Part shown: positions 1 through 5,377 of the stretch, in pieces
Numbering within the stretch: the first letter of the stretch is position 1
How the letters are laid out: the number at the start of each line of letters is the position of its first letter
NCBI GenBank assembly: GCA_934725735.1
Contig: CAKVCP010000101.1
Coordinates: 1-8,066 of the forward strand
DNA: 8,066 nucleotides
Source of the DNA: an uncultured Thermoguttaceae bacterium
Lineage (GTDB): Bacteria; Planctomycetota; Planctomycetia; Pirellulales; Thermoguttaceae
Reading direction: 5' to 3'
Position numbers and translations under genes: made by a program
The notes under the pieces: generated by a model
What the model was told of the DNA's origin: nothing
What the model saw: the letters and a program-made list of their open reading frames with translations, nothing else
The model's database searches: none

Positions 1-213
1 CATATTCTTGACGGCCTCCTTCGTCGCTTCCAACATGGCATGGCAGTTTTTGCACCCCGCGCCGAGCACCTTCACGCTCGAGACGCCCTTTGTCGCGTCG
101 TCGCCCCCGATCTTGCCGACGTCCGTTGATTCTCGGGGAGCGCAACCGCCGCTACAAGAACAAGCCGACTCCTTGGGAGCTTCTTTTTTCTTACCAAAAT
201 TAAACAGAGCCAT
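1..213 (-). CDS. Small thioredoxin-family protein (redox-active disulfide type), C-terminus cut off
   Basis: Seventy-one codons are visible, starting with MALFNFGKKK at 213 and running off the left edge. The start has a GGAGG seven bases upstream. Residues 18-24 carry a cysteine-rich CSCSGGC patch. After a linker, a beta-strand-like SVKVLGAG leads into the CKNC active site (C54 and C57), followed by HAMLEATKEAVKNM, the first thioredoxin helix. This matches the short thioredoxins (redox-active disulfide protein 2 type) known to accompany ArsR regulators and YraQ/ArsP permeases. The likely role is cytoplasmic thiol-disulfide exchange, perhaps keeping metalloid-binding cysteines of the neighbouring proteins reduced; that role is inferred from context. 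It is the last visible gene of the cassette and lies 94 bases after the permease stop. The cysteine-rich N-terminal patch is an addition to the core fold and could bind a metal or metalloid. Confidence 0.85.
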   Translation of the reverse strand, partial: MALFNFGKKKEAPKESACSCSGGCAPRESTDVGKIGGDDATKGVSSVKVLGAGCKNCHAMLEATKEAVKNM

Positions 214-307
214 AAAGACGCCTCCAAAAAATGAAACGTTAGTTTAAAACGCAAGTCGGAAGAGATGACGACCAAACGCCAAAATTTAGCCGTCCCTCTT
301 CGAACCT
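214..307. other. Intergenic spacer in the permease-thioredoxin unit
   Basis: This 94-bp gap lies between the permease stop and the thioredoxin start. I see no convincing terminator or promoter on the minus strand, so the two genes are probably co-transcribed. The only clear signal is the thioredoxin ribosome binding site at about 221-225. Confidence 0.5.
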
Positions 308-1321
308 TCATACGAGCAGACGCTCAATACCGTTGAAGAAATATCCGATAACGACGACGCCGAGGACGCATATCGTGACGAAGACGCCCAGCAACTTCGG
401 CTTAACCGCCTTACGTAGCATGACGATCGAAGGGAGTGACAACGTCGTCGCGCCCATCATGAAAGCCAGAACGACGCCAAGCCGCGCCCCCTTGGCAAGG
501 AGCGCTTCCGCGATCGGGATCGCCCCGAAAATATCCGCGTACATCGGAACCCCCGCAAGGGTGGCGACGACCACGCCCAACGGATTCCCCGCGCCTAGCG
601 TCTTGACGATAAATTCCTCGGGAATCCAGTTATGAATGAAAGCGCCGATCCCCACGCCCGCGAGTACGTAAGGCGCGACCTTCTTGGCGATTGACGCGAC
701 CTGTTCCCACGCAAACGCAACGCGCGCTTTGAAAGTCAGTTCCTCAAGCGGAACTTCAAGAGCCTTACCCTTGCGAATATACTCTTCGACCTGATTCTCC
801 AGACGCAGCTTTTCAATCGCGGTTCCGCCGACGACGGCGATAACCAAGCCGAGCGCCACGTAGAGGACGGCGACTTTCAACCCGAAGAAGCTCGTGAGCA
901 ACACCAGACTTCCTAAGTCCACCATAGGGGAGGATATCAGGAAAGAGAAAGTCACTCCCAGAGGCAGACCGGCGCGGGTAAAGCCGATAAAGAGGGGAAT
1001 CGACGAGCAGGAACAGAAGGGGGTCACGGTACCGAGCAGAGCGGCGATACAGTTGGCGCCTAAACCATGGAATCTGACCAGAATTCGTTTTGTGCGCTCC
1101 GGCGGAAAGTAGCTCTGGACGTACGAAATCAGAAAGATCAGGCTCGTCAGCAAAACCATAATCTTGACGACGTCGTAGAGAAAGAACTGAAGACTGCCGC
1201 CCCAGCGCGACGCGACGTCGACCCCGAGAGCGTTGAGAGCGCTTCCAACGAGCTCGTTAAGCCATTTCATCCCAAGAATCTGATTCTGGATGAAGGACCA
1301 TATAGAAGAAAATGGCTCCAT
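308..1321 (-). CDS. YraQ/ArsP-type permease (PF03773-like), 337 aa
   Basis: This is an integral membrane protein with about eight hydrophobic segments. The family signature TPFCSCSSIPLFIGF is plain, with its two cysteines at residues 103 and 105 counted from MEPFSS. It is followed by AGLPLGVTFSF and SSPMVDLGSL in the next membrane segment, and a second conserved stretch AGVPMYADIFGAIP lies in the C-terminal half. A charged loop near residues 170-200 separates two four-helix halves. Family members are linked to efflux of arsenicals or other toxic thiophilic compounds, some handling organoarsenicals; the substrate here is not shown. An ATG at 1339 would add six residues, but the AAAGGAG at 1330-1336 then falls inside the gene. 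The ATG at 1321 has that site eight bases upstream and is chosen. The gene lies downstream of an ArsR-type repressor and upstream of a thioredoxin, a known gene grouping. Confidence 0.9.
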   Translation of the reverse strand: MEPFSSIWSFIQNQILGMKWLNELVGSALNALGVDVASRWGGSLQFFLYDVVKIMVLLTSLIFLISYVQSYFPPERTKRILVRFHGLGANCIAALLGTVTPFCSCSSIPLFIGFTRAGLPLGVTFSFLISSPMVDLGSLVLLTSFFGLKVAVLYVALGLVIAVVGGTAIEKLRLENQVEEYIRKGKALEVPLEELTFKARVAFAWEQVASIAKKVAPYVLAGVGIGAFIHNWIPEEFIVKTLGAGNPLGVVVATLAGVPMYADIFGAIPIAEALLAKGARLGVVLAFMMGATTLSLPSIVMLRKAVKPKLLGVFVTICVLGVVVIGYFFNGIERLLV

Positions 1322-1336
1322 AAAATGCGCTCCTTT

Positions 1337-1351
1337 CATATAGACATATTC
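1337..1351 (-). promoter_or_regulatory. Possible second ArsR-type site next to the permease ribosome binding site
   Basis: On the minus strand, AATATGTC followed by TATATG repeats eight bases of the palindrome found at the repressor promoter (AATATG T CATATT), with one extra base before the second half. It ends directly at the permease AAAGGAG. It could be a weak second operator. I see no good promoter here: TTGACG at 1357-1362 is only 14 bases from TATATG. Confidence 0.3.
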
Positions 1352-1355
1352 AAAA

Positions 1356-1370
1356 ACGTCAAAGTGACGT
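1356..1370. repeat. Perfect 6-3-6 inverted repeat ACGTCA-AAG-TGACGT
   Basis: This short dyad lies between the repressor terminator and the permease start. It could be an operator or a small hairpin in the permease leader. It contains one of the many GACGTC hexamers of this window, so it may also be chance. Confidence 0.35.
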
Positions 1371-1374
1371 CTCT

Positions 1375-1400
1375 AAAAAAAGCCGTCTGTGCTGACGGCT
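1375..1400 (-). terminator. Rho-independent terminator between repressor and permease
   Basis: On the minus strand a perfect 7-bp stem, AGCCGTC and GACGGCT, encloses the loop AGCACA and is followed by six T. It starts five bases after the repressor stop codon. It should end most repressor transcripts, so the permease either relies on read-through or has its own weak promoter. Confidence 0.8.
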
Positions 1401-1405
1401 AAACT

Positions 1406-1726
1406 CTATTTATTGCCGCAAGTTCCGTCCGTCTGTATACCGGACGCGTCAAGTGAAACCTGCTGACGGAGGAGTTCGACGGCGCGTTCGGCTCCGACGG
1501 GGTCTATGGAATAATGAACCCATTTCCCTTCCTTGCGCCCCTGCACGACGCCCGCGTCGCAGAGCAACTTCATATGATGAGAAAGCGTCGATTGCGTGAT
1601 ATGCAGATCGTCGAGGAGCTTGCACGCGCACTTCTCTCCAGTTCGCAGCAGCGCCAGAATTTGCAGTCTGTTTTCATCGCAAAAGGCTTTGAAGACCTTC
1701 GCCGCTTCTGTATACGCCGTCGCCAT
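1406..1726 (-). CDS. arsR: ArsR/SmtB-family metalloid-sensing repressor, 106 aa
   Basis: This is a winged helix-turn-helix repressor of usual family length. KAFCDENRLQILALL (residues 13-27) is the typical ArsR first helix pair. EKCACKLLDDL (31-41) matches the ELCVCDL-type metalloid site, with C33 and C35 as likely thiol ligands. TQSTLSHHMKLLCDAGVV (44-61) is the recognition helix, with another cysteine at C56. GRKEGKWVHYSI (63-74) is the beta wing. C16 and C103 are additional cysteines. The expected role is to repress its own cassette until arsenite, antimonite or a similar thiophilic ion binds. The start has AGGAGG five bases upstream. It is the first gene of the cassette; its promoter contains a palindrome over the -10 and a terminator follows immediately. 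The exact inducer cannot be read from the sequence. Confidence 0.93.
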   Translation of the reverse strand: MATAYTEAAKVFKAFCDENRLQILALLRTGEKCACKLLDDLHITQSTLSHHMKLLCDAGVVQGRKEGKWVHYSIDPVGAERAVELLRQQVSLDASGIQTDGTCGNK

Positions 1727-1753
1727 TCGACCCTCCTCACATTCATACTTTTC

Positions 1754-1766
1754 AATATGTCATATT
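1754..1766. promoter_or_regulatory. Perfect palindrome AATATG-T-CATATT, likely ArsR operator
   Basis: This 13-bp dyad overlaps the -10 hexamer and the expected transcription start of the repressor gene, where a bound dimer would block polymerase. ArsR-family operators are usually AT-rich imperfect dyads in this position. A related sequence is seen before the permease at 1337-1351. Confidence 0.6.
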
Positions 1767-1792
1767 AAACTCTTTATATCGATGTTTGTCAA
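1764..1792 (-). promoter_or_regulatory. Sigma-70-type promoter of the repressor cassette
   Basis: On the minus strand TTGACA (1787-1792) is separated by 17 bases from TTTAAT (1764-1769), a consensus -35 and a five-of-six -10. Transcription would start near 1757, about 30 bases before the repressor start codon. Confidence 0.8.
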
Positions 1793-1825
1793 TACGTTAG
1801 TCGTCAATTTTTCTCAAACGCAAAG

Positions 1826-1861
1826 AAAAAGGAAGACGCCGCAAAACCGCGCCTCCCTTCC
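1826..1861 (-). terminator. Probable terminator of the DUF4417/toxin-like/acidic-protein unit
   Basis: On the minus strand GGAAG (1857-1861) pairs with CTTCC (1831-1835), with an inner CGC-GGTTTT-GCG helix and an internal loop, then five T at 1826-1830. It lies 17 bases after the acidic-gene stop. The outer stem is short and the inner loop unpaired, so strength is uncertain. Confidence 0.55.
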
Positions 1862-1877
1862 TCCGACGCGGCGGGCG

Positions 1878-2240
1878 CTAGTTGTCGAACTCGATATAAT
1901 ACCCCGACTTCACGGCGACTTCAAGCGCGCGCTTCACCTTCTCGAGCCCGGAGATTTCCGCAGGGTTGGAGCTCTTCGCAATCATCGCGTTCGCAAGCTC
2001 CAACGCCTCCGCCACATGTTCTGCGGGAAGCTGTTCGTCTTCCCATAACGCAACAATGACGTCCCACTTCTCGTAGAGCCGTCTAAAGAAGCTAGAATAT
2101 CCACTATACAAAGCGTTATATTCTTCCTCCGTCAATTCTTCCTCGTGGATGTTCTCCTTGTCCTCGATAAAGTATTCGAAGTGATTATACCCCTCGAGAT
2201 TCTTAGGCGCAAAGATAAAATGACGTCGTTTAAAATTCAT
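1878..2240 (-). CDS. Acidic 120-aa hypothetical protein, candidate immunity partner
   Basis: I do not recognise a family. The protein is soluble and acidic: about 24 Asp/Glu against 13 Lys/Arg. The N-terminal part (MNFKRRHFIFAPKNLEGYNH) looks like a beta-rich start. An acidic stretch at about 26-40 (EDKENIHEEELTEEE) follows, then helical segments such as SSFFRRLYEKWDVIVALWEDE and AEHVAEALELANAMIAK. Its ATG overlaps the stop of the upstream toxin-like gene by one base (TAATG), which implies translational coupling and a close functional link. Small size, acidity and position immediately 3' of a basic toxin-tip-like gene suggest an immunity protein; this is inference. Two decayed copies of the same gene lie at about 3942-4283 and 4379-4545. 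A terminator follows at 1826-1861. Confidence 0.8.
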   Translation of the reverse strand: MNFKRRHFIFAPKNLEGYNHFEYFIEDKENIHEEELTEEEYNALYSGYSSFFRRLYEKWDVIVALWEDEQLPAEHVAEALELANAMIAKSSNPAEISGLEKVKRALEVAVKSGYYIEFDN

Positions 2241-2665
2241 TATTCCATCTCCTCTCGTTTTTTGATGCGATAATGCGTGACACGATTAAAGTCGCTTTTA
2301 GTCCGACCATGTTGTTTGCCGCGTTCGTCCGTATAATTGTGAACGTCCTTCCCATGACGGTCCAAATAAGATCCATTTGTTGTTTCTGGCAGTCGCTCTA
2401 CCCTGAGATAACCGCTAACGTCCGCAACGACTCGCATAGTCTCCTCTTTGTTTGTGAAGAAGACCTTACCGTTCCGAACCTCTCTCTTACCATTAGGAGC
2501 GATCTCCGCGACAACTTCGTTGATATTGACAGACTCCCAGTTGTCGCCAAACCGCTTCCTTCGATTGTATGCCTCTTGAATTGTCTTAGTTAAGTCCCCG
2601 TCAAGCAAGGCGTCTTCTTTACGCCGTTTAACGCTCTCTGAATAGTCTCTTTTTGCGTCAGACAT
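2240..2665 (-). CDS. 141-aa basic protein resembling a polymorphic-toxin C-terminal domain
   Basis: The N-terminal 40 residues are charged and helical (DYSESVKRRKEDALL, AYNRRKRFGDNW). The C-terminal half, from about residue 57, has short strands separated by turns: NGKREVRNGKVFF, ADVSGYLRVERL, SYLDRHGKDVHNYTDERGK (99-117) and GRTKSDFNRVTHYRI (120-134). The pattern of YLD-x-x-G, a GRTKSDF-type turn and a terminal THYRI resembles, from memory, tip domains at the C-terminus of RHS/CDI-type polymorphic toxins. No secretion or repeat domain is attached, so it would be an orphan tip. The frame is open to an ATG at 2767, but that start lacks a ribosome binding site and would overlap DUF4417 by 110 bases. 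The ATG at 2665 has GAAGGG upstream and overlaps the DUF4417 stop by eight bases, so it is chosen. Toxicity is not shown by the sequence. Confidence 0.75.
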   Translation of the reverse strand: MSDAKRDYSESVKRRKEDALLDGDLTKTIQEAYNRRKRFGDNWESVNINEVVAEIAPNGKREVRNGKVFFTNKEETMRVVADVSGYLRVERLPETTNGSYLDRHGKDVHNYTDERGKQHGRTKSDFNRVTHYRIKKREEME

Positions 2666-3323
2666 TGTCTTTCCCTTCAAAAAATCGTCTTCGGTAATCT
2701 TTAAAAACGCGGTAGGGAATCCCAAAATCTTGAAGAATTCTCTCGCTACTCTTCGTGATTTTTCCATAATAGTAGAGCGCCGAAGGAAGGGCGCGTAACG
2801 TTTTAAAACGTAAAAAAACGTCGTTTACATTTTGAGCGCCGCGTAAACACCCGAGAGCTCCCACCGCATAGGGAACGTTGTCCGGGTAGACGTCAAACGC
2901 TTCAAACGTCTCCAAAGACCCCGTCCGAAAATTGGGCAAGATCTTCACCCCTTTTAATCCCACGTAGACGTCGGCAAGCCTATTCAAAAGGATATTGAAC
3001 CATTGAAGATTCAGATCCCAATCGATGCGCGGGCTCAAATCAAACCCCGCCATCCCTTGATACTCTTTATAAATCTCAATCTCCTTATCGAGAGAAAAAA
3101 GCCTTTTATAGACTTTCTCGTCATTTTCGAAATGACAAAGAATCGTCCGTTTTTTATCTCGAGCTTCATACCTACGACTAAACGTCAACAGATCTCCCGG
3201 TTCCCCGCGAAAAACAATCTCCTCTGGGAACTTTGGAAGTCCTGTGTCTAGAAAGCTCACCCCTTGTTCGCGTAGGCTCTTCTCAAGCCTCTGCGCTAAC
3301 TCAATTAAATTTTGTCTTTTCAT
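2658..3323 (-). CDS. DUF4417-like protein, 221 aa
   Basis: The region from about residue 90 fits my recollection of DUF4417 (PF14386): GFDLSPRIDW (93-102), then WFNILLNRLADVYVGLKGVKILPNFR (108-133), then AFDVYPDNVPYAVGALGCLRG, and ending near ALYYYGKI (182-189). Residues 38-50, FRGEPGDLLTFSR, correspond to an upstream conserved part. The function of this domain is not established; members are often found in mobile or phage-related regions. The protein is soluble with no signal peptide. AAAGGAG lies only three bases before the ATG, a short spacing, but no better start is present. The stop overlaps the next gene by eight bases (ATGTCTGA), so the two are probably coupled. The pairing of DUF4417 with a toxin-tip-like gene is notable. 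Confidence 0.75.
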   Translation of the reverse strand: MKRQNLIELAQRLEKSLREQGVSFLDTGLPKFPEEIVFRGEPGDLLTFSRRYEARDKKRTILCHFENDEKVYKRLFSLDKEIEIYKEYQGMAGFDLSPRIDWDLNLQWFNILLNRLADVYVGLKGVKILPNFRTGSLETFEAFDVYPDNVPYAVGALGCLRGAQNVNDVFLRFKTLRALPSALYYYGKITKSSERILQDFGIPYRVFKDYRRRFFEGKDNV

Positions 3324-3558
3324 ATACTCCTTTCACAGAGTATTCGCGTCCTCACGAAAAATGAATACCTCCCCCAATCCCCCAAACCAGGGCTTGGGAG
3401 TCTGCTTCAAAATCAGAGAACGTGAAAAAAGATTTTAAAATTTAACAGGAAGGGAATAAACAGAATCGAACCGACGCTTTCTAGACGTCAGACGCACCCT
3501 GCTAAAACCCTCCGAACCTCTACGCAACCCGACGATCCGTTTGTAAGAATCAGATTCG
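3324..3558. other. 235-bp spacer between the 120-aa unknown gene and the DUF4417-like gene
   Basis: No intact gene starts here. Two things stand out. The minus-strand G-rich segment at 3368-3400 can fold on CTCCC/GGGAG. A minus-strand frame is open from within the upstream gene through to a TAA at 3435 and could be the displaced tail of that gene. The DUF4417 ribosome binding site (AAAGGAG, 3327-3333) lies at its left end. Confidence 0.5.
3368..3400 (-). repeat. G-rich inverted repeat in the leader of the DUF4417-like gene
   Basis: On the minus strand CTCCCAA is followed by TTTGGGGGATTGGGGGAGG. The first arm can pair with either of two G-runs, giving alternative hairpins. The four G-runs (2, 5, 5 and 2) could also make a two-tier quadruplex. 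It lies 45-77 bases before the start codon. It lacks a solid T-run, so I do not call it a terminator. Confidence 0.35.
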
Positions 3559-3921
3559 TCAAGCCGCGCAAACAAATTGAAAACGAACGCCCGCGTCTCG
3601 CAGTCTCCGAGAATACGACTTGAGCGTTGTAAGCCTATACGCGCGAACGATCTGATTCTGCGGCGCTTCCGGCGTTTCAATGTAGAGCAAATCCACCTTT
3701 TGCGCTTCGACGACAAATCGTTCCCATTCCTCCTCCGTATCTATCAAGTCGTCCATTTCGGAGACCATGATTCGCCGAATCAGCGGAGCTCCGCAATCAA
3801 AGAGATTACGTTCGACTCCCCATTGCTGAATCATTTCTAAAGACGTTTTCACCGCGACGATTTGTTCTTGGCCAAAATCCGAAGTTAAGAAAAGGTATTT
3901 CTGACGTATATAATTCTTCAT
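3559..3921 (-). CDS. Unrecognised 120-aa protein, possibly truncated by a frameshift
   Basis: I do not recognise this protein. It begins MKNYIRQKYLFLTSDF, with AAAGG five bases before the ATG. It has no membrane segment, is mixed in charge, and carries an acidic centre (EMDDLIDTEEEWERFV, about residues 55-70). It then continues LLYIETPEAPQNQIVRAYRLTTLKSYSRRLRDAG. The coding frame ends at 3559 with FVCAA. A second frame through the same bases stays open to 3435 and reads plausibly (FVFNLFARLDESDSYKRIVGL and beyond), so the original protein may have been about 40 residues longer, with a +1 shift near 3585-3590. It is upstream of, and same-strand with, the DUF4417/toxin-like/acidic unit, 235 bases away. 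It begins directly after the end of a decayed copy of the acidic gene. Confidence 0.6.
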   Translation of the reverse strand: MKNYIRQKYLFLTSDFGQEQIVAVKTSLEMIQQWGVERNLFDCGAPLIRRIMVSEMDDLIDTEEEWERFVVEAQKVDLLYIETPEAPQNQIVRAYRLTTLKSYSRRLRDAGVRFQFVCAA

Positions 3922-3935
3922 AAGAACCTTTGTTT

Positions 3936-3941
3936 ATTATA
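3936..3941 (-). promoter_or_regulatory. Possible -10 (TATAAT) before the unknown 120-aa gene
   Basis: A perfect TATAAT lies 14 bases before the start codon on the minus strand. The -35 region is only T-rich and the implied leader would be very short, close to leaderless, so this may be a chance match. Confidence 0.3.
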
Positions 3942-4283
3942 TCGGCAAATTCGATGGTAAAAAACTGAAATTTTCACGACTTCAAGCGCGCGTTTAACCT
4001 TTTCTAGCCTCATTTTTCATCAGGATCGACGCTCTTCGCTCAAAGGTCGTTTACGAATTGCGAACCTTTGTCCGCATCTTCGGCGCGAAGTTGATCTTCT
4101 TCACGCCATGCATGTTTTCAACCTGTTAAGGAGCGTTTCAAAGAATCGACAAAACAAGACGTCAAACTCCTTTCGCGTCAATTCTTTCCATGGACGTTCT
4201 CCGTATACTCGACATAGTATTCAAAGCGATTATCCCCCTCGAGATTCGTCGGAACATAGATTAAATGACAACGCTTAATTCCC
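3942..4283 (-). pseudogene. Decayed full-length copy of the acidic 120-aa gene
   Basis: Read on the plus strand, this segment follows the intact gene at 1878-2240 almost end to end. Shared blocks include GACTTCAAGCGCGCG, GTCAATTCTT, GTATTC and CCCTCGAGATTC. Translated piecewise on the minus strand it gives NLEGDNRFEYYVEYTENVHG, against NLEGYNHFEYFIEDKENIHE in the intact protein. The start codon position (4281-4283) reads GGG instead of ATG. At least two small deletions shift the frame near each end and stop codons follow. It is therefore a non-functional paralogue in the same orientation as the intact gene. Its boundaries are set by eye. Confidence 0.75.
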
Positions 4284-4378
4284 TAAATATCATAACCACT
4301 CGACTCTGGCGCCGTAACGCGCGCCTTCTAAGGTAAGACGTCTCGCGCCTTCCCGTCTCCGTCGTCATGCAAACGTAG

Positions 4379-4545
4379 GTAGTTGTTAAACGCGATCTAA
4401 TATCAGTCTCCTTGCCTACTTCAAGAACGTTCTTCCCTTCTCCTACGCGTTTTTTCGCCAGGATAGACGCTCGGCGCTAATAAAGCGCCTTCTTCCCAAT
4501 CTTCCGTCGGAAGTTCGGCAACTTCGTTCTCCTCAATCAATCGTC
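4379..4545 (-). pseudogene. Second, more decayed partial copy of the acidic gene
   Basis: The plus-strand text from TAGTTGTTAAACGCGATCT onward matches the intact gene's 3' end (TAGTTGTCGAACTCGATAT). It continues through CTACTTCAAGAACGTTCTTC (intact: CGACTTCAAGCGCGCGCTTC). The block CAGGATAGACGCTCGGCGCT resembles the first decayed copy (CAGGATCGACGCTCTTCGCT). Similarity fades after about 4530, so only the C-terminal half of the gene is recognisable. No open frame remains. The right boundary is uncertain. Confidence 0.5.
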
Positions 4546-4858
4546 CTTAACTGGAGATGTTTTATCCTCATTTATAGGCAATTGCGGCGTAAATTATTCC
4601 AACGTTCTCAAAAAATTTTCGAAAAATTTTTTGTCCCCCAAAGGGAGTGTCTCCGTAATACTAGCCAACGCCCGCGTCATGCGTTCGATTTCGAAATATT
4701 CATTATTCTTATGTAGAAAAAAACACCTCATTTTTACAATCGAATACCCCATAGAATTCGCCAAAAAAGAGGCGTTTGTTGCGTCATTATTTCAAGATTT
4801 TTTGAAAAGTGAGAAAATTCGTCCGTATATCAAGATGCATACGCGTGTTGCCGCGACG
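4546..4858. other. AT-rich spacer downstream of the YkgJ-family gene
   Basis: I see no intact gene in this stretch. It holds a 25-bp AT inverted repeat at 4609-4633 and a few T-runs, but no clear GC-stem terminator for the minus-strand gene that ends at 4859. The long plus-strand frame crossing it (4631-5347) is open mainly because it lies opposite that gene. Confidence 0.5.
4609..4633. repeat. AT-rich near-perfect palindrome
   Basis: CAAAAAATTTTC followed by GAAAAATTTTTTG forms an almost perfect 25-bp dyad of A- and T-tracts around a central CG. It could be a bent-DNA or protein-binding site, or a weak bidirectional terminator; it has no GC stem. Confidence 0.4.
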
Positions 4859-5272
4859 TTATCGCGCGTCTTTGCGCGGACCGAGGAGCGCGACGGCGTA
4901 CTCTTCGATCTGCTCGGGCGTCTCGAAATACTGGTCGAAGAACGCGGCGCGGTCGTATTCGCACGTTTGGTTCGAATAGTCGCGGCAGATCGCCGGGCGT
5001 ATCGCGTAGTCTTTGCAGCGGAAGTTCGCGTCGAGCGCGCGGCACGGGGAGTGAACGAGGAGGTACCAGTCCCCGTCTTCGACGAAGATCGAGACGCTCT
5101 CGTGATAGAGATACCAGCGAACGTCGTCAAATTCGGCGAAGGTCGTCGGCTTATCGATCGGAAGCGCGAAATATTGACAGCACTTCGCATGGCAGAATTC
5201 GCAAAGCTTCTCCGGTGGAACCTCCGACCTCTTGGGCTGAGTTCCCTGCGTCGTCGTTCTCTTCGAAGTCAT
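4859..5272 (-). CDS. YkgJ-family cysteine-cluster protein, 137 aa
   Basis: The protein has eight cysteines in the YkgJ arrangement (PF03692, zinc/iron-chelating domain). C24-x2-C27-x3-C31-C32 is at the N-terminus in LCEFCHAKCCQYFALPI. The later cysteines are C77 (SPCRAL), C86 (FRCKDY), C96 (PAICRDY) and C104 (NQTCEYD). The CxxCxxxCC and RP-x-x-CRDY motifs are diagnostic of the family. Members are small cytoplasmic proteins thought to bind a metal or an iron-sulfur cluster; the reaction is unknown. The frame is open to an ATG at 5356. The ATG at 5272 has GGAGG six bases upstream, and the extra 28 residues are low-complexity and Phe/Tyr-rich, so 5272 is chosen. The gene is divergent from the DPF-repeat membrane protein, and a TATAAT lies 55 bases before its start. 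Confidence 0.88.
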   Translation of the reverse strand: MTSKRTTTQGTQPKRSEVPPEKLCEFCHAKCCQYFALPIDKPTTFAEFDDVRWYLYHESVSIFVEDGDWYLLVHSPCRALDANFRCKDYAIRPAICRDYSNQTCEYDRAAFFDQYFETPEQIEEYAVALLGPRKDAR

Positions 5273-5326
5273 CGCCAGCCTCCTATCCTGTCCGGTTTTA
5301 ACGGCGTCAAAATAGCAAAAATAAAA

Positions 5327-5332
5327 ATTATA
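5327..5332 (-). promoter_or_regulatory. Likely -10 (TATAAT) of the YkgJ-family gene
   Basis: A perfect TATAAT lies on the minus strand, about 55 bases before the chosen start codon, a normal leader length. At 17 bases upstream the -35 is only TGTTTT, so the assignment rests on the -10 and its position. Confidence 0.45.
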
Positions 5333-5377
5333 GAAAAAGATTTGTGACAAAAACATGGTAATTTCACTTTTTTTATT

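Noticed and set aside
1322..1339. Longer permease start at 1339
   Set aside because: It would place the strong AAAGGAG inside the coding sequence; 1321 is correctly spaced from it.
2666..2767. Longer start of the toxin-like gene at 2767 (34 more residues)
   Set aside because: That start lacks a ribosome binding site and lies deep in the DUF4417 coding region; the ATG at 2665 has GAAGGG and an 8-base overlap.
3463..3472. GGTTCGATTC on the minus strand, like a tRNA T-loop
   Set aside because: The flanking bases do not form a T-stem, and no acceptor or anticodon stem fits around it.
4546..4858. Continuation of decayed acidic-gene sequence
   Set aside because: Beyond about 4545 I could not align it to the intact gene by eye.
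4631..5347. 238-aa plus-strand open frame
   Set aside because: It runs opposite the YkgJ-family gene, whose cysteine motifs are clear on the minus strand. The plus-strand frame has no ribosome binding site and no family resemblance.
5273..5356. Longer YkgJ start at 5356
   Set aside because: The extra residues are low-complexity, lie over the TATAAT promoter element, and 5272 has a good GGAGG.
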